Assembly: GCA_963790575.1 (NCBI GenBank)
Contig: CAWBPD010000032.1
Span: 128,481 to 192,480, forward strand
Source of the DNA: CAVTSA01 sp963790575
Lineage (GTDB): Bacteria > Chloroflexota > Dormibacteria > Dormibacterales > Dormibacteraceae
Reading direction: 5' to 3'
DNA: 64,000 nt
This document shows, one piece after another, positions 25,596 through 33,075 of the stretch. The position numbers and the translations under genes were made by a program. The notes below the pieces were generated by a model. That model worked only from the letters and a program-made list of their open reading frames with translations, made no database searches and was not told the DNA's origin. How positions within the stretch are numbered: the first letter of the stretch is position 1; every line of letters starts with the position of its first letter.

Positions 25596-25636
25596 CGCCG
25601 ACCTCCTCTGAAAATGGGGCCTCACGACGCCATCGG

Positions 25637-26476
25637 TCAGCTGAGTGCCGGCAATCGGGGTGCTTCCGGGCCTAAATGAGCCTCGAGTGCCGGCAGTCGG
25701 GTATTGGTGCCCTTGCGGGCCTCGATGAGAAAGCGGGTGACCGTAGTGGGGAAGGAGCCGTCGCGGCGGATCTGTGCGTCGAGGCGGCGCAGGGGCTCCT
25801 GGTAGCGCGCGACCGAGAAGTCGGGCACGGTCCAGATCACCTTGCGCAGAAACCACACCACCGCACCGATGTCGAAGAACTCGGCCCGCAGCGCGACCGG
25901 GCGCAGCGTCACCACCTGGAGTCCAGCCGCCTCCGCCTGCCGCCGGTGACGCTCGGGGTCGCGTGCGTCGCCGACCGGCTGCGGTCCCATCAGGTAGTCG
26001 GTGAGCTCCCGATTGGTGCCTGGGCCGACCTGCTGTGAGAGGTAGCTCCCGCCGGGCCGCAGGACACGCACGATCTCCGGCCAGATTGTCACCGTGGGAT
26101 GGCGGCTGACCACGAGCTCGAAGGACGAGTCCGGAAACGGCAGCGGTCCGTCGTCGGCCGCCTGCTCGACCGTGGCCGCGAACGCCGCCAGCCGCGCCCG
26201 GGCGACCTCCAGGTTGGGCGGCCAGGACTCGGTCGCCCCGACTCGTTGTGGCACGCGCGCGGCCCGCTCGAGCGCGCCGGCCAGGACCTCGCCCCCGCCG
26301 GTCTGCAGGTCGAGCACTGACCCGACGCCGCCGGCGCGTTCGGCGACCAGCCGCTGGTAGCCCCAGGGCGGCCGCTCCTCGGTGGCTCGTCCGTCGAGCC
26401 AGGAGAAGTCCCACCCCTCCATGGGCGCCGCCTCCGCCTCCCGCACCAGCGGCTCGAAGTCGCCGTCGTCCACCAT
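25637..26476 (-). CDS. Class I SAM-dependent methyltransferase, repeat-derived C-terminal tail
   Basis: A 279-aa protein. The SAM site is SVLDLQTGGGEVLAG (motif I), followed by ATESWPPNLEVAR, DDGPLPFPDSSFELVVSRHP (motif IV region) and EIVRVLRPGGSYLSQQVGPG. It resembles the UbiE/type-11 group; substrate unknown. The natural domain seems to end near FLIEARK; the last 20 or so residues (TNTRLPALEAHLGPEAPRLP) are encoded by repeat element E8, so an insertion may have extended the frame. E9 lies 13 bp upstream of the ATG. Confidence 0.85.
   Translation of the reverse strand: MVDDGDFEPLVREAEAAPMEGWDFSWLDGRATEERPPWGYQRLVAERAGGVGSVLDLQTGGGEVLAGALERAARVPQRVGATESWPPNLEVARARLAAFAATVEQAADDGPLPFPDSSFELVVSRHPTVTIWPEIVRVLRPGGSYLSQQVGPGTNRELTDYLMGPQPVGDARDPERHRRQAEAAGLQVVTLRPVALRAEFFDIGAVVWFLRKVIWTVPDFSVARYQEPLRRLDAQIRRDGSFPTTVTRFLIEARKGTNTRLPALEAHLGPEAPRLPALS
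25640..25701. repeat. Paired-palindrome element E8 (TGCCGGCA type)
   Basis: GAGTGCCGGCAATCGGG (25643-25659) and GAGTGCCGGCAGTCGGG (25685-25701) are centred 42 bp apart. They are the reverse complement of the E11 repeat at 45287-45386. The element codes for the C-terminal tail of the methyltransferase. Confidence 0.78.
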
Positions 26477-26488
26477 CCCTCCATAACG

Positions 26489-26550
26489 CACGTTTCTGCA
26501 CCATCCGGTCCTACACCGGCCGCGGTAGGACCGGAGTGTGCAGAATTCAA
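26489..26550. repeat. Paired-palindrome element E9
   Basis: TTCTGCACCATCCGGTCCTA (from 26494) pairs with the strand ending TGTGCAGAA at 26545, 19 of 21 positions, around a 10-nt loop. TTTC to the mutated GAAT is 54 bp; half-site centres are 42 bp apart. It lies between the methyltransferase and SRPBCC genes. Confidence 0.78.
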
Positions 26551-26552
26551 CC

Positions 26553-27026
26553 TCAGCCGAAGAGCGCGGCGTAGCGGTCGAGGTAGAGGGTCCACCCAGC
26601 GTCGGCAGCCACACCGCCGTGGACGTTCTCCCAGCCCGGGCCGTGGCGGTCCAGGTTGCGATGCTCCAGCTCGACCCGGGTGCGATCCGGGCCCTCTGGG
26701 ATGAAGCGCACCTCCACCTCGCTGGTCTGCTCGGGGTTGGTCTCGATCTGCCACTGCGGTGAGATGTCCCAGCTGAAGACCACCCGGTGTGGCGGTTCGT
26801 ACGCCAGGACCCGCGCCCAGGTGCACTCGGCACCCCCGCTGCCCCGGTCAAAGATGCGCCCGCCGACCCGGCCCTCGAAGACGACCTCAACGAGAGGTTC
26901 GCCGAGAATGTTGTGCTCGGGCGGCTTGAAGTCCCCGAAGCGCTCGGTGAACACCTGGAAGGCGCGGTCCGCGGGTGCGTCGACCACGATCTGACGGCGC
27001 ACGGTGGGAACGGTGGTTTCGGTCAT
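26553..27026 (-). CDS. SRPBCC (AHSA1/START-like) domain protein
   Basis: A 157-aa single-domain protein. The pattern VRRQIVVDAPADRAFQVFTE, VGGRIFDRGSGG, WARVLAYEPPHRVVFSW and GPDRTRVELEHRNLDRHGPG, then W-x-LYLDRYAALF, is typical of AHSA1-type SRPBCC proteins with a hydrophobic ligand cavity. The start overlaps the stop of the ArsR gene by 4 bp. ArsR-SRPBCC pairs are common; the ligand is unknown. Confidence 0.9.
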   Translation of the reverse strand: MTETTVPTVRRQIVVDAPADRAFQVFTERFGDFKPPEHNILGEPLVEVVFEGRVGGRIFDRGSGGAECTWARVLAYEPPHRVVFSWDISPQWQIETNPEQTSEVEVRFIPEGPDRTRVELEHRNLDRHGPGWENVHGGVAADAGWTLYLDRYAALFG

Positions 27027-27349
27027 GGTGCCTTCTCCTCCGAAGAATGGTCGATGAAGTCGTCGTACTCGGCCAGGGCGCGCCTCCAGAACGCGTCCAG
27101 TTGGTCGCGCAGCGCACCCACCGCGGCCGGGTTGAGCCGGTAGATGCGCCGGGTCCCGGACGACCGCTCGCTGACGAAGCCGGCCGCCTTCAGGACCGCC
27201 AGGTGTTGTGAGACCGCGGGCCGGCTCACCGGCAGCTGCGCCGCCAGCTCGCCCACCGCCCAGGGGTGCTCCGCGAGCCGTTCCAGGATCGCCCGCCGGG
27301 TGGGGTCGCCGATCGCGGCCCAGGCATCCCCGGCTTCGTTAGTCTCCAC
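27023..27349 (-). CDS. ArsR-family winged-helix repressor
   Basis: A 108-aa regulator: AAIGDPTRRAILERLAEHPW, VGELAAQLPVSRPAVSQHLA (recognition helix) and VLKAAGFVSERSSGTRRIYR (wing). No CxC metal-binding motif in the recognition helix, so it is likely a non-metal ArsR, as usual for those coupled to SRPBCC genes. An 18-bp palindrome lies 5 bp upstream of its ATG and probably mediates autoregulation. Confidence 0.92.
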   Translation of the reverse strand: METNEAGDAWAAIGDPTRRAILERLAEHPWAVGELAAQLPVSRPAVSQHLAVLKAAGFVSERSSGTRRIYRLNPAAVGALRDQLDAFWRRALAEYDDFIDHSSEEKAP

Positions 27350-27353
27350 GAAC

Positions 27354-27371
27354 CGTAAGTGTACAGTTACG
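27354..27371. promoter_or_regulatory. Probable ArsR operator
   Basis: CGTAAGTGTACAGTTACG is palindromic at 16 of 18 positions and unusually AT-rich for this window. It lies 5 bp before the ArsR start and 37 bp before the divergent hydrolase, so it could control both. Confidence 0.7.
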
Positions 27372-27407
27372 ATTCCACGACGTCAAGCCGGGTGGCACCA
27401 TTGATCG

Positions 27408-28073
27408 ATGCACATCCGGACCGACGGCAACGTGCGAGTCGACGCGACCGCCGATCCGCAGATGGGGACGAACTCCTACCTGGTGCAGGACCTTGACACC
27501 GGCGACGCGGTGCTGATCGACGCCAACCTGGACCCAGAGGGGGTGCTGGGCATGGCCGCCGAGCGGGGGGTCACCGTGCGCGCGATCCTGCTCACCCACA
27601 GTGACTTCGACCACATCGCGGGATTGCGCACGCTGCGGGAGGCATGGGGGCGGCCTCCGGTGGCGGTGGCCGAGCCGGAGCTGGCGCATCTGCGGGAGGG
27701 GAAGCCGCTCCGCGCGGAGATGCCGTTCGCGGCTTCTGCCGAGCCAGACGCCGAACCGTTGCCCGCGCCCGGGTCTTACCGGGTGGGTTCGCTCTCGTTC
27801 GAGGTCCTGCCCACACCGGGTCACAGTCCTGGGGGCGTGACATTGGTTCTCGGCAAGCTGCTGTTCACCGGGGACGCGCTGTTCCAGGGCTCGATCGGGC
27901 GCTTCGACCTCCACAACTGCGACGGCCGGGCGCTCCTCCAGGGCATCCAGGACCAGCTGCTGACACGCGACGACCAGGACATCGTGCTACCGGGACACGG
28001 TCCTGGTTCCACCATCGGCGACGAGCGGCGCGGCAACCCCTTTCTCAGGGCGGGCGGCCTCGAATTCGGATGA
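27408..28073 (+). CDS. Metallo-beta-lactamase-fold hydrolase (glyoxalase II-like)
   Basis: A 221-aa hydrolase with THSDFDHIAG (HxxxDH metal site), LPTPGHSPGG, LLFTGDALFQGSIGR and a final LPGHGPGSTIGDER, the order of metal ligands in glyoxalase II-like proteins. It lacks the C-terminal glutathione-binding domain of true GloB. CACCAT lies 6 nt before the ATG, compatible with a leaderless promoter. Divergent from the ArsR operon. Confidence 0.9.
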   Translation: MHIRTDGNVRVDATADPQMGTNSYLVQDLDTGDAVLIDANLDPEGVLGMAAERGVTVRAILLTHSDFDHIAGLRTLREAWGRPPVAVAEPELAHLREGKPLRAEMPFAASAEPDAEPLPAPGSYRVGSLSFEVLPTPGHSPGGVTLVLGKLLFTGDALFQGSIGRFDLHNCDGRALLQGIQDQLLTRDDQDIVLPGHGPGSTIGDERRGNPFLRAGGLEFG

Positions 28074-28459
28074 CGCTTCCGATCCCGCCGGAGCAGGTGG
28101 AGAGGCTGCGGGAACGGTTGACCGAGCTCTGCGCCGGGCTGCCGGAGGTGGTGGGCGAGCGCTGGGGCCGGGAGGACGAGCACTCCACCTTCGCCGTGCG
28201 GGGTAAGCGGTTCGCGTACCTCTGGGTCGACCATCACGGGGACGGGCGGGTGGCGCTGATCGCCAAGGCCCCGCGGGGTGCGCAGGCGGACGTGGTGGCG
28301 CATGACCCCGACCGCTTCTTCGTGCCGCCTTATCTGGGGCCGAGCGGGTGGGTGGGGTTGCGGCTCGAGGTGGCGGAGCCGGATTGGGGGGAGGTGGAGC
28401 GGGTTGTGAGGGTCGCGTACCGGGAACAGGCACCGGCGCGGCTGGCGGGAGAGGTGTAG
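28070..28459 (+). CDS. YjbR/MmcQ-like protein
   Basis: A 129-aa protein whose ATG overlaps the upstream stop (ATGA). LTELCAGLPEVVGERWGRED, STFAVRGKRFAYLWVDHHG and FFVPPYLGPSGWVGLRLE fit the YjbR family (a CyaY-like fold with a DNA-binding reputation). The function in bacteria is not established. Co-transcribed with the hydrolase. Confidence 0.82.
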   Translation: MTLPIPPEQVERLRERLTELCAGLPEVVGERWGREDEHSTFAVRGKRFAYLWVDHHGDGRVALIAKAPRGAQADVVAHDPDRFFVPPYLGPSGWVGLRLEVAEPDWGEVERVVRVAYREQAPARLAGEV

Positions 28460-28801
28460 AGCGACTAGACGATTTCGGACTGGCGTCCGAGCGCTGCGCG
28501 CACGGCTGGTAGGTGCCGGCGGGTAGTCGTTGTGAGGTTGCGATTGTTTTTCTCGGGAGGGCAGCGCCCCCCGCGCCCCCCCGGCGGCGCTGGCCGCCGT
28601 CCCTGCCGGGTCGGCAGTGGTTGCCGGCCGTGTGAGGTCGTGCTGGCTCGCTTCGGGCTTCGCCCGAGCTGCGCCCGCTTGGTGTGGGTCCGCGGGGCTC
28701 CTGCGGGTGCTCAGGCCCGGGGCCGCGGGGGGCGACGGGTGCTACGGGTGAAGGGGGTGCGTGGGAGGCGTGCAGCGATACCCTAACGGGGGCGCCTCAG
28801 G
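28460..28801. other. Non-coding GC-rich region
   Basis: These 342 bp contain no convincing gene. The first 70 bp have weak inverted arms CGACTA/TAGTCG around CGGAC-TGGC-GTCCG, which could end transcription of the preceding gene. The middle has several GC stem-loops (for example TTCGGGCTTCGCCCGA). GATACCCTAACGG near 28780 is a -10-like word. A structured RNA cannot be excluded, but nothing is recognised. Confidence 0.4.
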
Positions 28802-29905
28802 TCAGGGGGCGGGGTGTTTGCGCCAGGCTTTCCAGTCGCGGAGGACGTCGTCGACCATGGCCTGGGCGGTTCTCTCCAGCCAGCGTTTGCCGAGGCGGTC
28901 GAGGTGGCTGAGGACGCCCGGGATGGCGTCGCGGGTGGCCAGGTGGACGTTGCCGGCCTCCCAGCCCATGGCGCGGAGTAGGCGTTCCTCGTCGCGGCGT
29001 CTGGGGAGCGAACTCAGCTCCACGCGGGAGCAGTCGGGTGAAAGGCGGCGGATGACCCACGACTCCCTCACGCTCACGCTGGTGTCCACATCGCGTACCG
29101 CTCCCGGAAGCGGGAGGGACGGCGTCGGTGCCCTGGACGTCGCCTCTTGGGGGTGTGCCCAGTACCAGCCGGAGCGGGCGGTCGCCTTCGCCTCGCGCGC
29201 GACCAGTGCCCCGTCCAGCGTTCCCAGCGCGACCGCGCGGTAGCGGCCCAGGCTCCCTTCTCCCGCCCGGCGCGCCCGGTGGGTCACCGCCTGGGTTCCG
29301 TTCGGTAGCGCACGGCGCAGGCGCTGGCGCAGATCGCCCGGCAGCGGGCCCAGCTCCGACAGTGCCTCCATCTTGGCCCAGTACCCGACCGGGTCCCGCA
29401 GCCGGGAGGTGCACATCCGGCGTAGCCAGCGGTCGTGCTCGGCCAGTACCAGCGCGCGGCCGCCGTGCTCGAGGGAGGAGCGGTAGCCGATCAGAACTGC
29501 CTCTGAGCCCTCCTGAGCATTGATCGCGAGCGCTCCCACGCGGCTGGCCAGGATGGCGCTCGCCACCGTCCGCACCAGATCGTTGGTGTACGGGAGCACC
29601 GCCACCTCGTCGAAGTCGTTGACCCCCCAGACCAGCCGGCCCTCCACGTCTCGCCAGGTTCCGAAGTTCTCGACGTGGAGGTCGCCTACCGCCCGCAGCC
29701 GGGGCGCCTCCGCGATCATCTCCGGGACCACCAGCGGCCACCGCTCGCACCAGCGGTAGAAGGTGGCCCGGAAGAACGCGAATGGATCCCTCGCCATCGA
29801 GGTGTGTTTGGCCTCCAGATCCGCCTGCACGACCGGGACCTGTGCGGTCAGTGAAGCTTCGTAGTCGCCGGTGGACTCCTGGACGGTGCGGCTTTGGCCT
29901 GCCAT
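28802..29905 (-). CDS. DUF2252 family protein
   Basis: A 367-aa protein. AVGDLHVENFGTWRDVEGRL followed by GVNDFDEVAVLPYTNDLVR is the kinase-like (aminoglycoside phosphotransferase-fold) core of DUF2252, with the HxxN and DFD elements. Function is unknown. ATG 29905 was chosen as the first start before the conserved core. The long frame that continues further upstream is antisense to sucC and sucD and is not real. Divergent from sucC. Confidence 0.88.
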   Translation of the reverse strand: MAGQSRTVQESTGDYEASLTAQVPVVQADLEAKHTSMARDPFAFFRATFYRWCERWPLVVPEMIAEAPRLRAVGDLHVENFGTWRDVEGRLVWGVNDFDEVAVLPYTNDLVRTVASAILASRVGALAINAQEGSEAVLIGYRSSLEHGGRALVLAEHDRWLRRMCTSRLRDPVGYWAKMEALSELGPLPGDLRQRLRRALPNGTQAVTHRARRAGEGSLGRYRAVALGTLDGALVAREAKATARSGWYWAHPQEATSRAPTPSLPLPGAVRDVDTSVSVRESWVIRRLSPDCSRVELSSLPRRRDEERLLRAMGWEAGNVHLATRDAIPGVLSHLDRLGKRWLERTAQAMVDDVLRDWKAWRKHPAP

Positions 29906-30010
29906 TGCGGCTCGATCGTGCCACGAACACGGCCGGTCCGCGTGCCCCGAGGTCGCGATGAGCCACACTGGCGTACAGGAAAGCCACGCCATCGGACACA
30001 GGAGAAGTCG

Positions 30011-31138
30011 ATGAAGCTGCTCGAGTATCAGGCCAAGGAGGTGCTCTCCTCCGTCGGCATCCCGATCCCGCCGGGGCGAGTGGCCCGGAACCCCGCGGAA
30101 GCCGAGGACGCGGCGCGCGCGCTGGGGCCGGTTGCGGTCAAGGCCCAGGTCCCGGTCGGCGGCCGCGGGAAGGCGGGTGGTGTCAAGCTGGCCCGCACGC
30201 CGGAGGAGGCGAGATCCGCGGCGGAGCAGATCATCGGCATGGACATCAAGGGCTTTAGGGTTCCGCTCGTCTACTGCGAGACCGCGCTCGACATCGCGGA
30301 CGAGGTCTATCTGGGCTTCACGGTCGACCGCCCGGGCCGCAACAACGTGCTCATGCTGTCGGCGCAGGGCGGCATGGAGATCGAGCAGGTGGCCGAGGAG
30401 TCGCCGCACGCCATCGCTCGCCTTCATCCGCATCCCTGGCGCGGACCGCTTCCCTACGAGCTGAACACGCTCGTGTTCGAGGCCGGCCTGGGACGTCACG
30501 TTCGGCAGCTCGTCGGGGTGATCCAGAAGCTCTACCGCGCCATCCCCGATCTGGACGCGATCACCGCCGAGATCAACCCACTGGTCATCACCGGCGAGGG
30601 CAAGGTCGTGGCCGGCGACGCCAAGCTCGAGACCGACGAGAACGCCGACTTCCGGCATCAGGACCTGCTGGACAGGTACGCCGGCGACATCGAGGGCGAC
30701 AAGTACGAGGCCGAGGCCAGGAAGCGCCACCTCACCTACGTGTCGCTGGACGGTGAGATCGGGATCATCGGCAACGGCGCCGGGCTCTGTATGGGGACGC
30801 TCGACCTGGTGCAGCGGGCCGGCAGCTCCGCTGCGAACTTCTGCGACATCGGTGGCGGGGCCAAAGCCGAGGTGGTGGAGAACGCCCTCGACGTGATCCT
30901 CATGAACCCTCGAGTCAAGGGCGTGCTCATCAACGTCTTCGGCGGCATCACCCGCGGGGACGAGGTCGCCCGGGGACTCGTCCAGGCGCGCGACAACCTG
31001 CACATGACGCTCCCGCTGGTGGTGCGGCTGTCCGGGACCAACGAGGAGGAAGGGCGCGCGATCCTGAAGGACAACGGGATCGAGCCCGGCGCCAACGCCT
31101 GGGAGGCGGCGCAGAAGATCGTGGAGATGACGAGGTAG
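30011..31138 (+). CDS. sucC: Succinyl-CoA synthetase, beta subunit
   Basis: TCA cycle enzyme, ADP/GDP-forming. The 375-aa protein begins MKLLEYQAKEVLSSVGIPIP, then VAVKAQVPVGGRGKAGGVKL (ATP-grasp), AITAEINPLVI, DAKLETDENADFRH, GNGAGLCMGTLD, GGGAKAE and NVFGGITRGDEVARG. A ribosome-binding site AGGAG precedes ATG 30011. Four bp... the sucD start follows 3 bp after the stop, so they are one operon. Confidence 0.96.
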   Translation: MKLLEYQAKEVLSSVGIPIPPGRVARNPAEAEDAARALGPVAVKAQVPVGGRGKAGGVKLARTPEEARSAAEQIIGMDIKGFRVPLVYCETALDIADEVYLGFTVDRPGRNNVLMLSAQGGMEIEQVAEESPHAIARLHPHPWRGPLPYELNTLVFEAGLGRHVRQLVGVIQKLYRAIPDLDAITAEINPLVITGEGKVVAGDAKLETDENADFRHQDLLDRYAGDIEGDKYEAEARKRHLTYVSLDGEIGIIGNGAGLCMGTLDLVQRAGSSAANFCDIGGGAKAEVVENALDVILMNPRVKGVLINVFGGITRGDEVARGLVQARDNLHMTLPLVVRLSGTNEEEGRAILKDNGIEPGANAWEAAQKIVEMTR

Positions 31139-31141
31139 TCG

Positions 31142-32017
31142 ATGTCGATCCTGCTCACCAAGGAGACCAAGGTCATCACCCAGGCCATCACCGGTCGGGA
31201 GGGGACCTTCCACACCCAGCAAGCCCAACAGATGGGCACCAACCTGGTCGGCGGCACCAGCCCGGGCAAGGGGGGAACCACCCACCTCGGCGTTCCGGTC
31301 TTCGACACCGTCGCCGAGGCGGTGAAAGAGACCGGCGCCACCGCGAGCGGCATCTTCGTGCCCGCCCCCTTCGCCGCCGATGCGATCATGGAGGCGGCGG
31401 CGGCCGGGATCACGCTGATCGCCTGCATCACGGAGGGGATCCCGATCCAGGACATGATCCGGGTCAAGTCCTTCCTTCGTGACTTCCCCCGCACCCGGCT
31501 GATCGGTCCCAACTGCCCGGGCCTGCTCACGCCCGGCCAGGCGAAGATCGGGATCATCCCGCAGCGCTTCTCCCAACCCGGCCACGTCGGCATCGTCGCG
31601 CGCTCGGGCACGCTCACCTATGAGTCGATGGCGGCGATCTCGGCCGCCGGGCTTGGGCAGTCGACGATCGTGGGCATCGGCGGCGACCCCATCAACGGCA
31701 GCTCCTTCGTGGACGTGATCGAGCTCTTCGAGCAGGACCCGGAGACCACGCACCTGGTCGTGATCGGCGAGATCGGCGGCTCCGACGAGGAAGAGGCGGC
31801 AGCCCTGCTCGGCGCCAACACCCGGCTCAAGGCGGTCGCCTTCATCTCCGGTCGCACCGCACCGGAAGGGAAGCGGATGGGTCACGCCGGAGCCATCGTG
31901 TCCGGGAACACGGGCACCGCGGCCGGCAAGGAGGCGGCGTTCCGGGCGGCGGGCGTCGCCGTGGCCGAGACCACGGACCAGATCGTCGATCTGCTGCGCG
32001 AGCTGGCGGTCGCCTGA
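31142..32017 (+). CDS. sucD: Succinyl-CoA synthetase, alpha subunit
   Basis: The 291-aa partner of SucC. ITQAITGREGTFHTQQ and GGTSPGKGG bind CoA; NCPGLLTPGQAKIGIIP, VARSGTLTYE and GIGGDPINGSSFVDVIELF are typical. The phosphorylated histidine is H248 in KRMGHAGAIVSG. It starts 3 bp after sucC. The operon stands close to fdhD but is unrelated to it. Confidence 0.96.
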   Translation: MSILLTKETKVITQAITGREGTFHTQQAQQMGTNLVGGTSPGKGGTTHLGVPVFDTVAEAVKETGATASGIFVPAPFAADAIMEAAAAGITLIACITEGIPIQDMIRVKSFLRDFPRTRLIGPNCPGLLTPGQAKIGIIPQRFSQPGHVGIVARSGTLTYESMAAISAAGLGQSTIVGIGGDPINGSSFVDVIELFEQDPETTHLVVIGEIGGSDEEEAAALLGANTRLKAVAFISGRTAPEGKRMGHAGAIVSGNTGTAAGKEAAFRAAGVAVAETTDQIVDLLRELAVA

Positions 32018-32041
32018 TACTTCCGGGACGTCGGGGGGCGG

Positions 32042-32047
32042 TAGGCT
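32042..32047 (+). promoter_or_regulatory. -10 box of fdhD, leaderless layout
   Basis: TAGGCT ends 7 nt before the fdhD ATG with no Shine-Dalgarno sequence between. Confidence 0.5.
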
Positions 32048-32054
32048 CAGCGCC

Positions 32055-32912
32055 ATGGCGCGCCCGGCCTTCCGGCCCCAGGCTCCCCCAGTACCGATCC
32101 GCCGCCTCCGGCGTGGGGCGTGGGGAGCCGCCGAGGACCAGGTGGCGGCCGAGGAACCCCTACAGATCCTGCTCGACTCGCAGCCGCTCAGCGTCGTGAT
32201 GCGCACGCCGGGCAACGACGTCGAGCTGGCGCTGGGCCTCTTGTGGTCCGAGCGGGCGCTCCCCTCCCTGGACGCGGTCGACCACATCCTGGTCAGCGCG
32301 GAGGCGGGCGAGAAAGAGGAGTCGCCGGTGCGGCCGGAGCTGCTGGAGTCGAACACGGTCGATGTCATCCGGCGCGACGCCTCGGCCCCGGCGCCCGCCC
32401 GCCGGGCCTTCGTGACCAGCTCCGCGTGTGGGGTCTGCGGCACCGTGACGGTGGATGAGCTGGCTGCCGGCTGGCCCGCCATTCCGCGCGGCCCGCGCCT
32501 GTCCTGGGACCTGTTGGGAGGCCTGCCCGCGCGCCTGCGGGAGGTACAGGGCGTCTACCGGCGCACCGGCGCACAGCATGGGGCAGCGCTCTTCGACGCC
32601 ACCGGAGCACTCCTGCTGGCACGGGAGGACGTCGGCCGCCACAACGCGGTCGACAAGATCGTCGGCCGCCTGCTGTTGGACCGGGCGCTGCCGGCCACGG
32701 GGCGTGTGCTGGCGGTGAGCGGCCGGACCGGCTTTGAGATCGTGCAGAAGGCGGTGGCGGCAGGGGTCTGCGCGGTGGTCGCGGTCGGCGCCCCGTCCAG
32801 CCTGGCGGTCGCCACGGCACGCCGGTTCGACCTCACGCTGGCCGGTTTCGCGGCGCCCGACCGGGGGAACCTGTACGCCGGCGTTTATCGCGTTTTGGAG
32901 CTTGGCGCTTGA
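32055..32912 (+). CDS. fdhD: Formate dehydrogenase accessory sulfurtransferase FdhD
   Basis: Passes sulfur from a cysteine desulfurase to the molybdenum cofactor of formate dehydrogenase. The 285-aa protein has EEPLQILLDSQPLSVVMRTP, NDVELALGLLWSE, the SSACGVCG Cys pair that carries sulfur, and REDVGRHNAVDKIVG and SGRTGFEIVQKA. No formate dehydrogenase is in the window. TAGGCT 7 nt upstream suggests a leaderless transcript. The stop overlaps a TTGACA hexamer of the next promoter. Confidence 0.94.
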   Translation: MARPAFRPQAPPVPIRRLRRGAWGAAEDQVAAEEPLQILLDSQPLSVVMRTPGNDVELALGLLWSERALPSLDAVDHILVSAEAGEKEESPVRPELLESNTVDVIRRDASAPAPARRAFVTSSACGVCGTVTVDELAAGWPAIPRGPRLSWDLLGGLPARLREVQGVYRRTGAQHGAALFDATGALLLAREDVGRHNAVDKIVGRLLLDRALPATGRVLAVSGRTGFEIVQKAVAAGVCAVVAVGAPSSLAVATARRFDLTLAGFAAPDRGNLYAGVYRVLELGA

Positions 32913-32956
32913 CAGCGGGTAGGCAACCTTTGCTAGCCTTCCTGTCAACAGTTCGT
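32909..32956 (+). promoter_or_regulatory. Promoter region of the first lysozyme-like gene
   Basis: TTGACA (32909-32914) is followed after 19 nt by TAGCCT (32934-32939). TTGACAG and CTGTCAA also form an inverted repeat over the same stretch. The remaining leader to 33076 is about 120 nt. Confidence 0.45.
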
Positions 32957-33075
32957 AACCGAGCCATCATCACTGACGTTCCTGCTACTTCACCCTCCCG
33001 CGTCACAGCCTCGACGCCGCACTGACTCCGCCGGCTCGTTCGACGTCCCCAGGGGTGGGGATCAGGAGGAGCTCA

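Noticed and set aside
28802..32482. Very long minus-strand reading frame extending the DUF2252 gene
   Set aside because: Beyond 29905 it is antisense to sucC and sucD and has no family similarity; it reflects high GC.
32913..33075. c-di-AMP riboswitch before the first lysozyme-like gene
   Set aside because: Expected from Actinobacteria, but the conserved blocks of that class are not seen.
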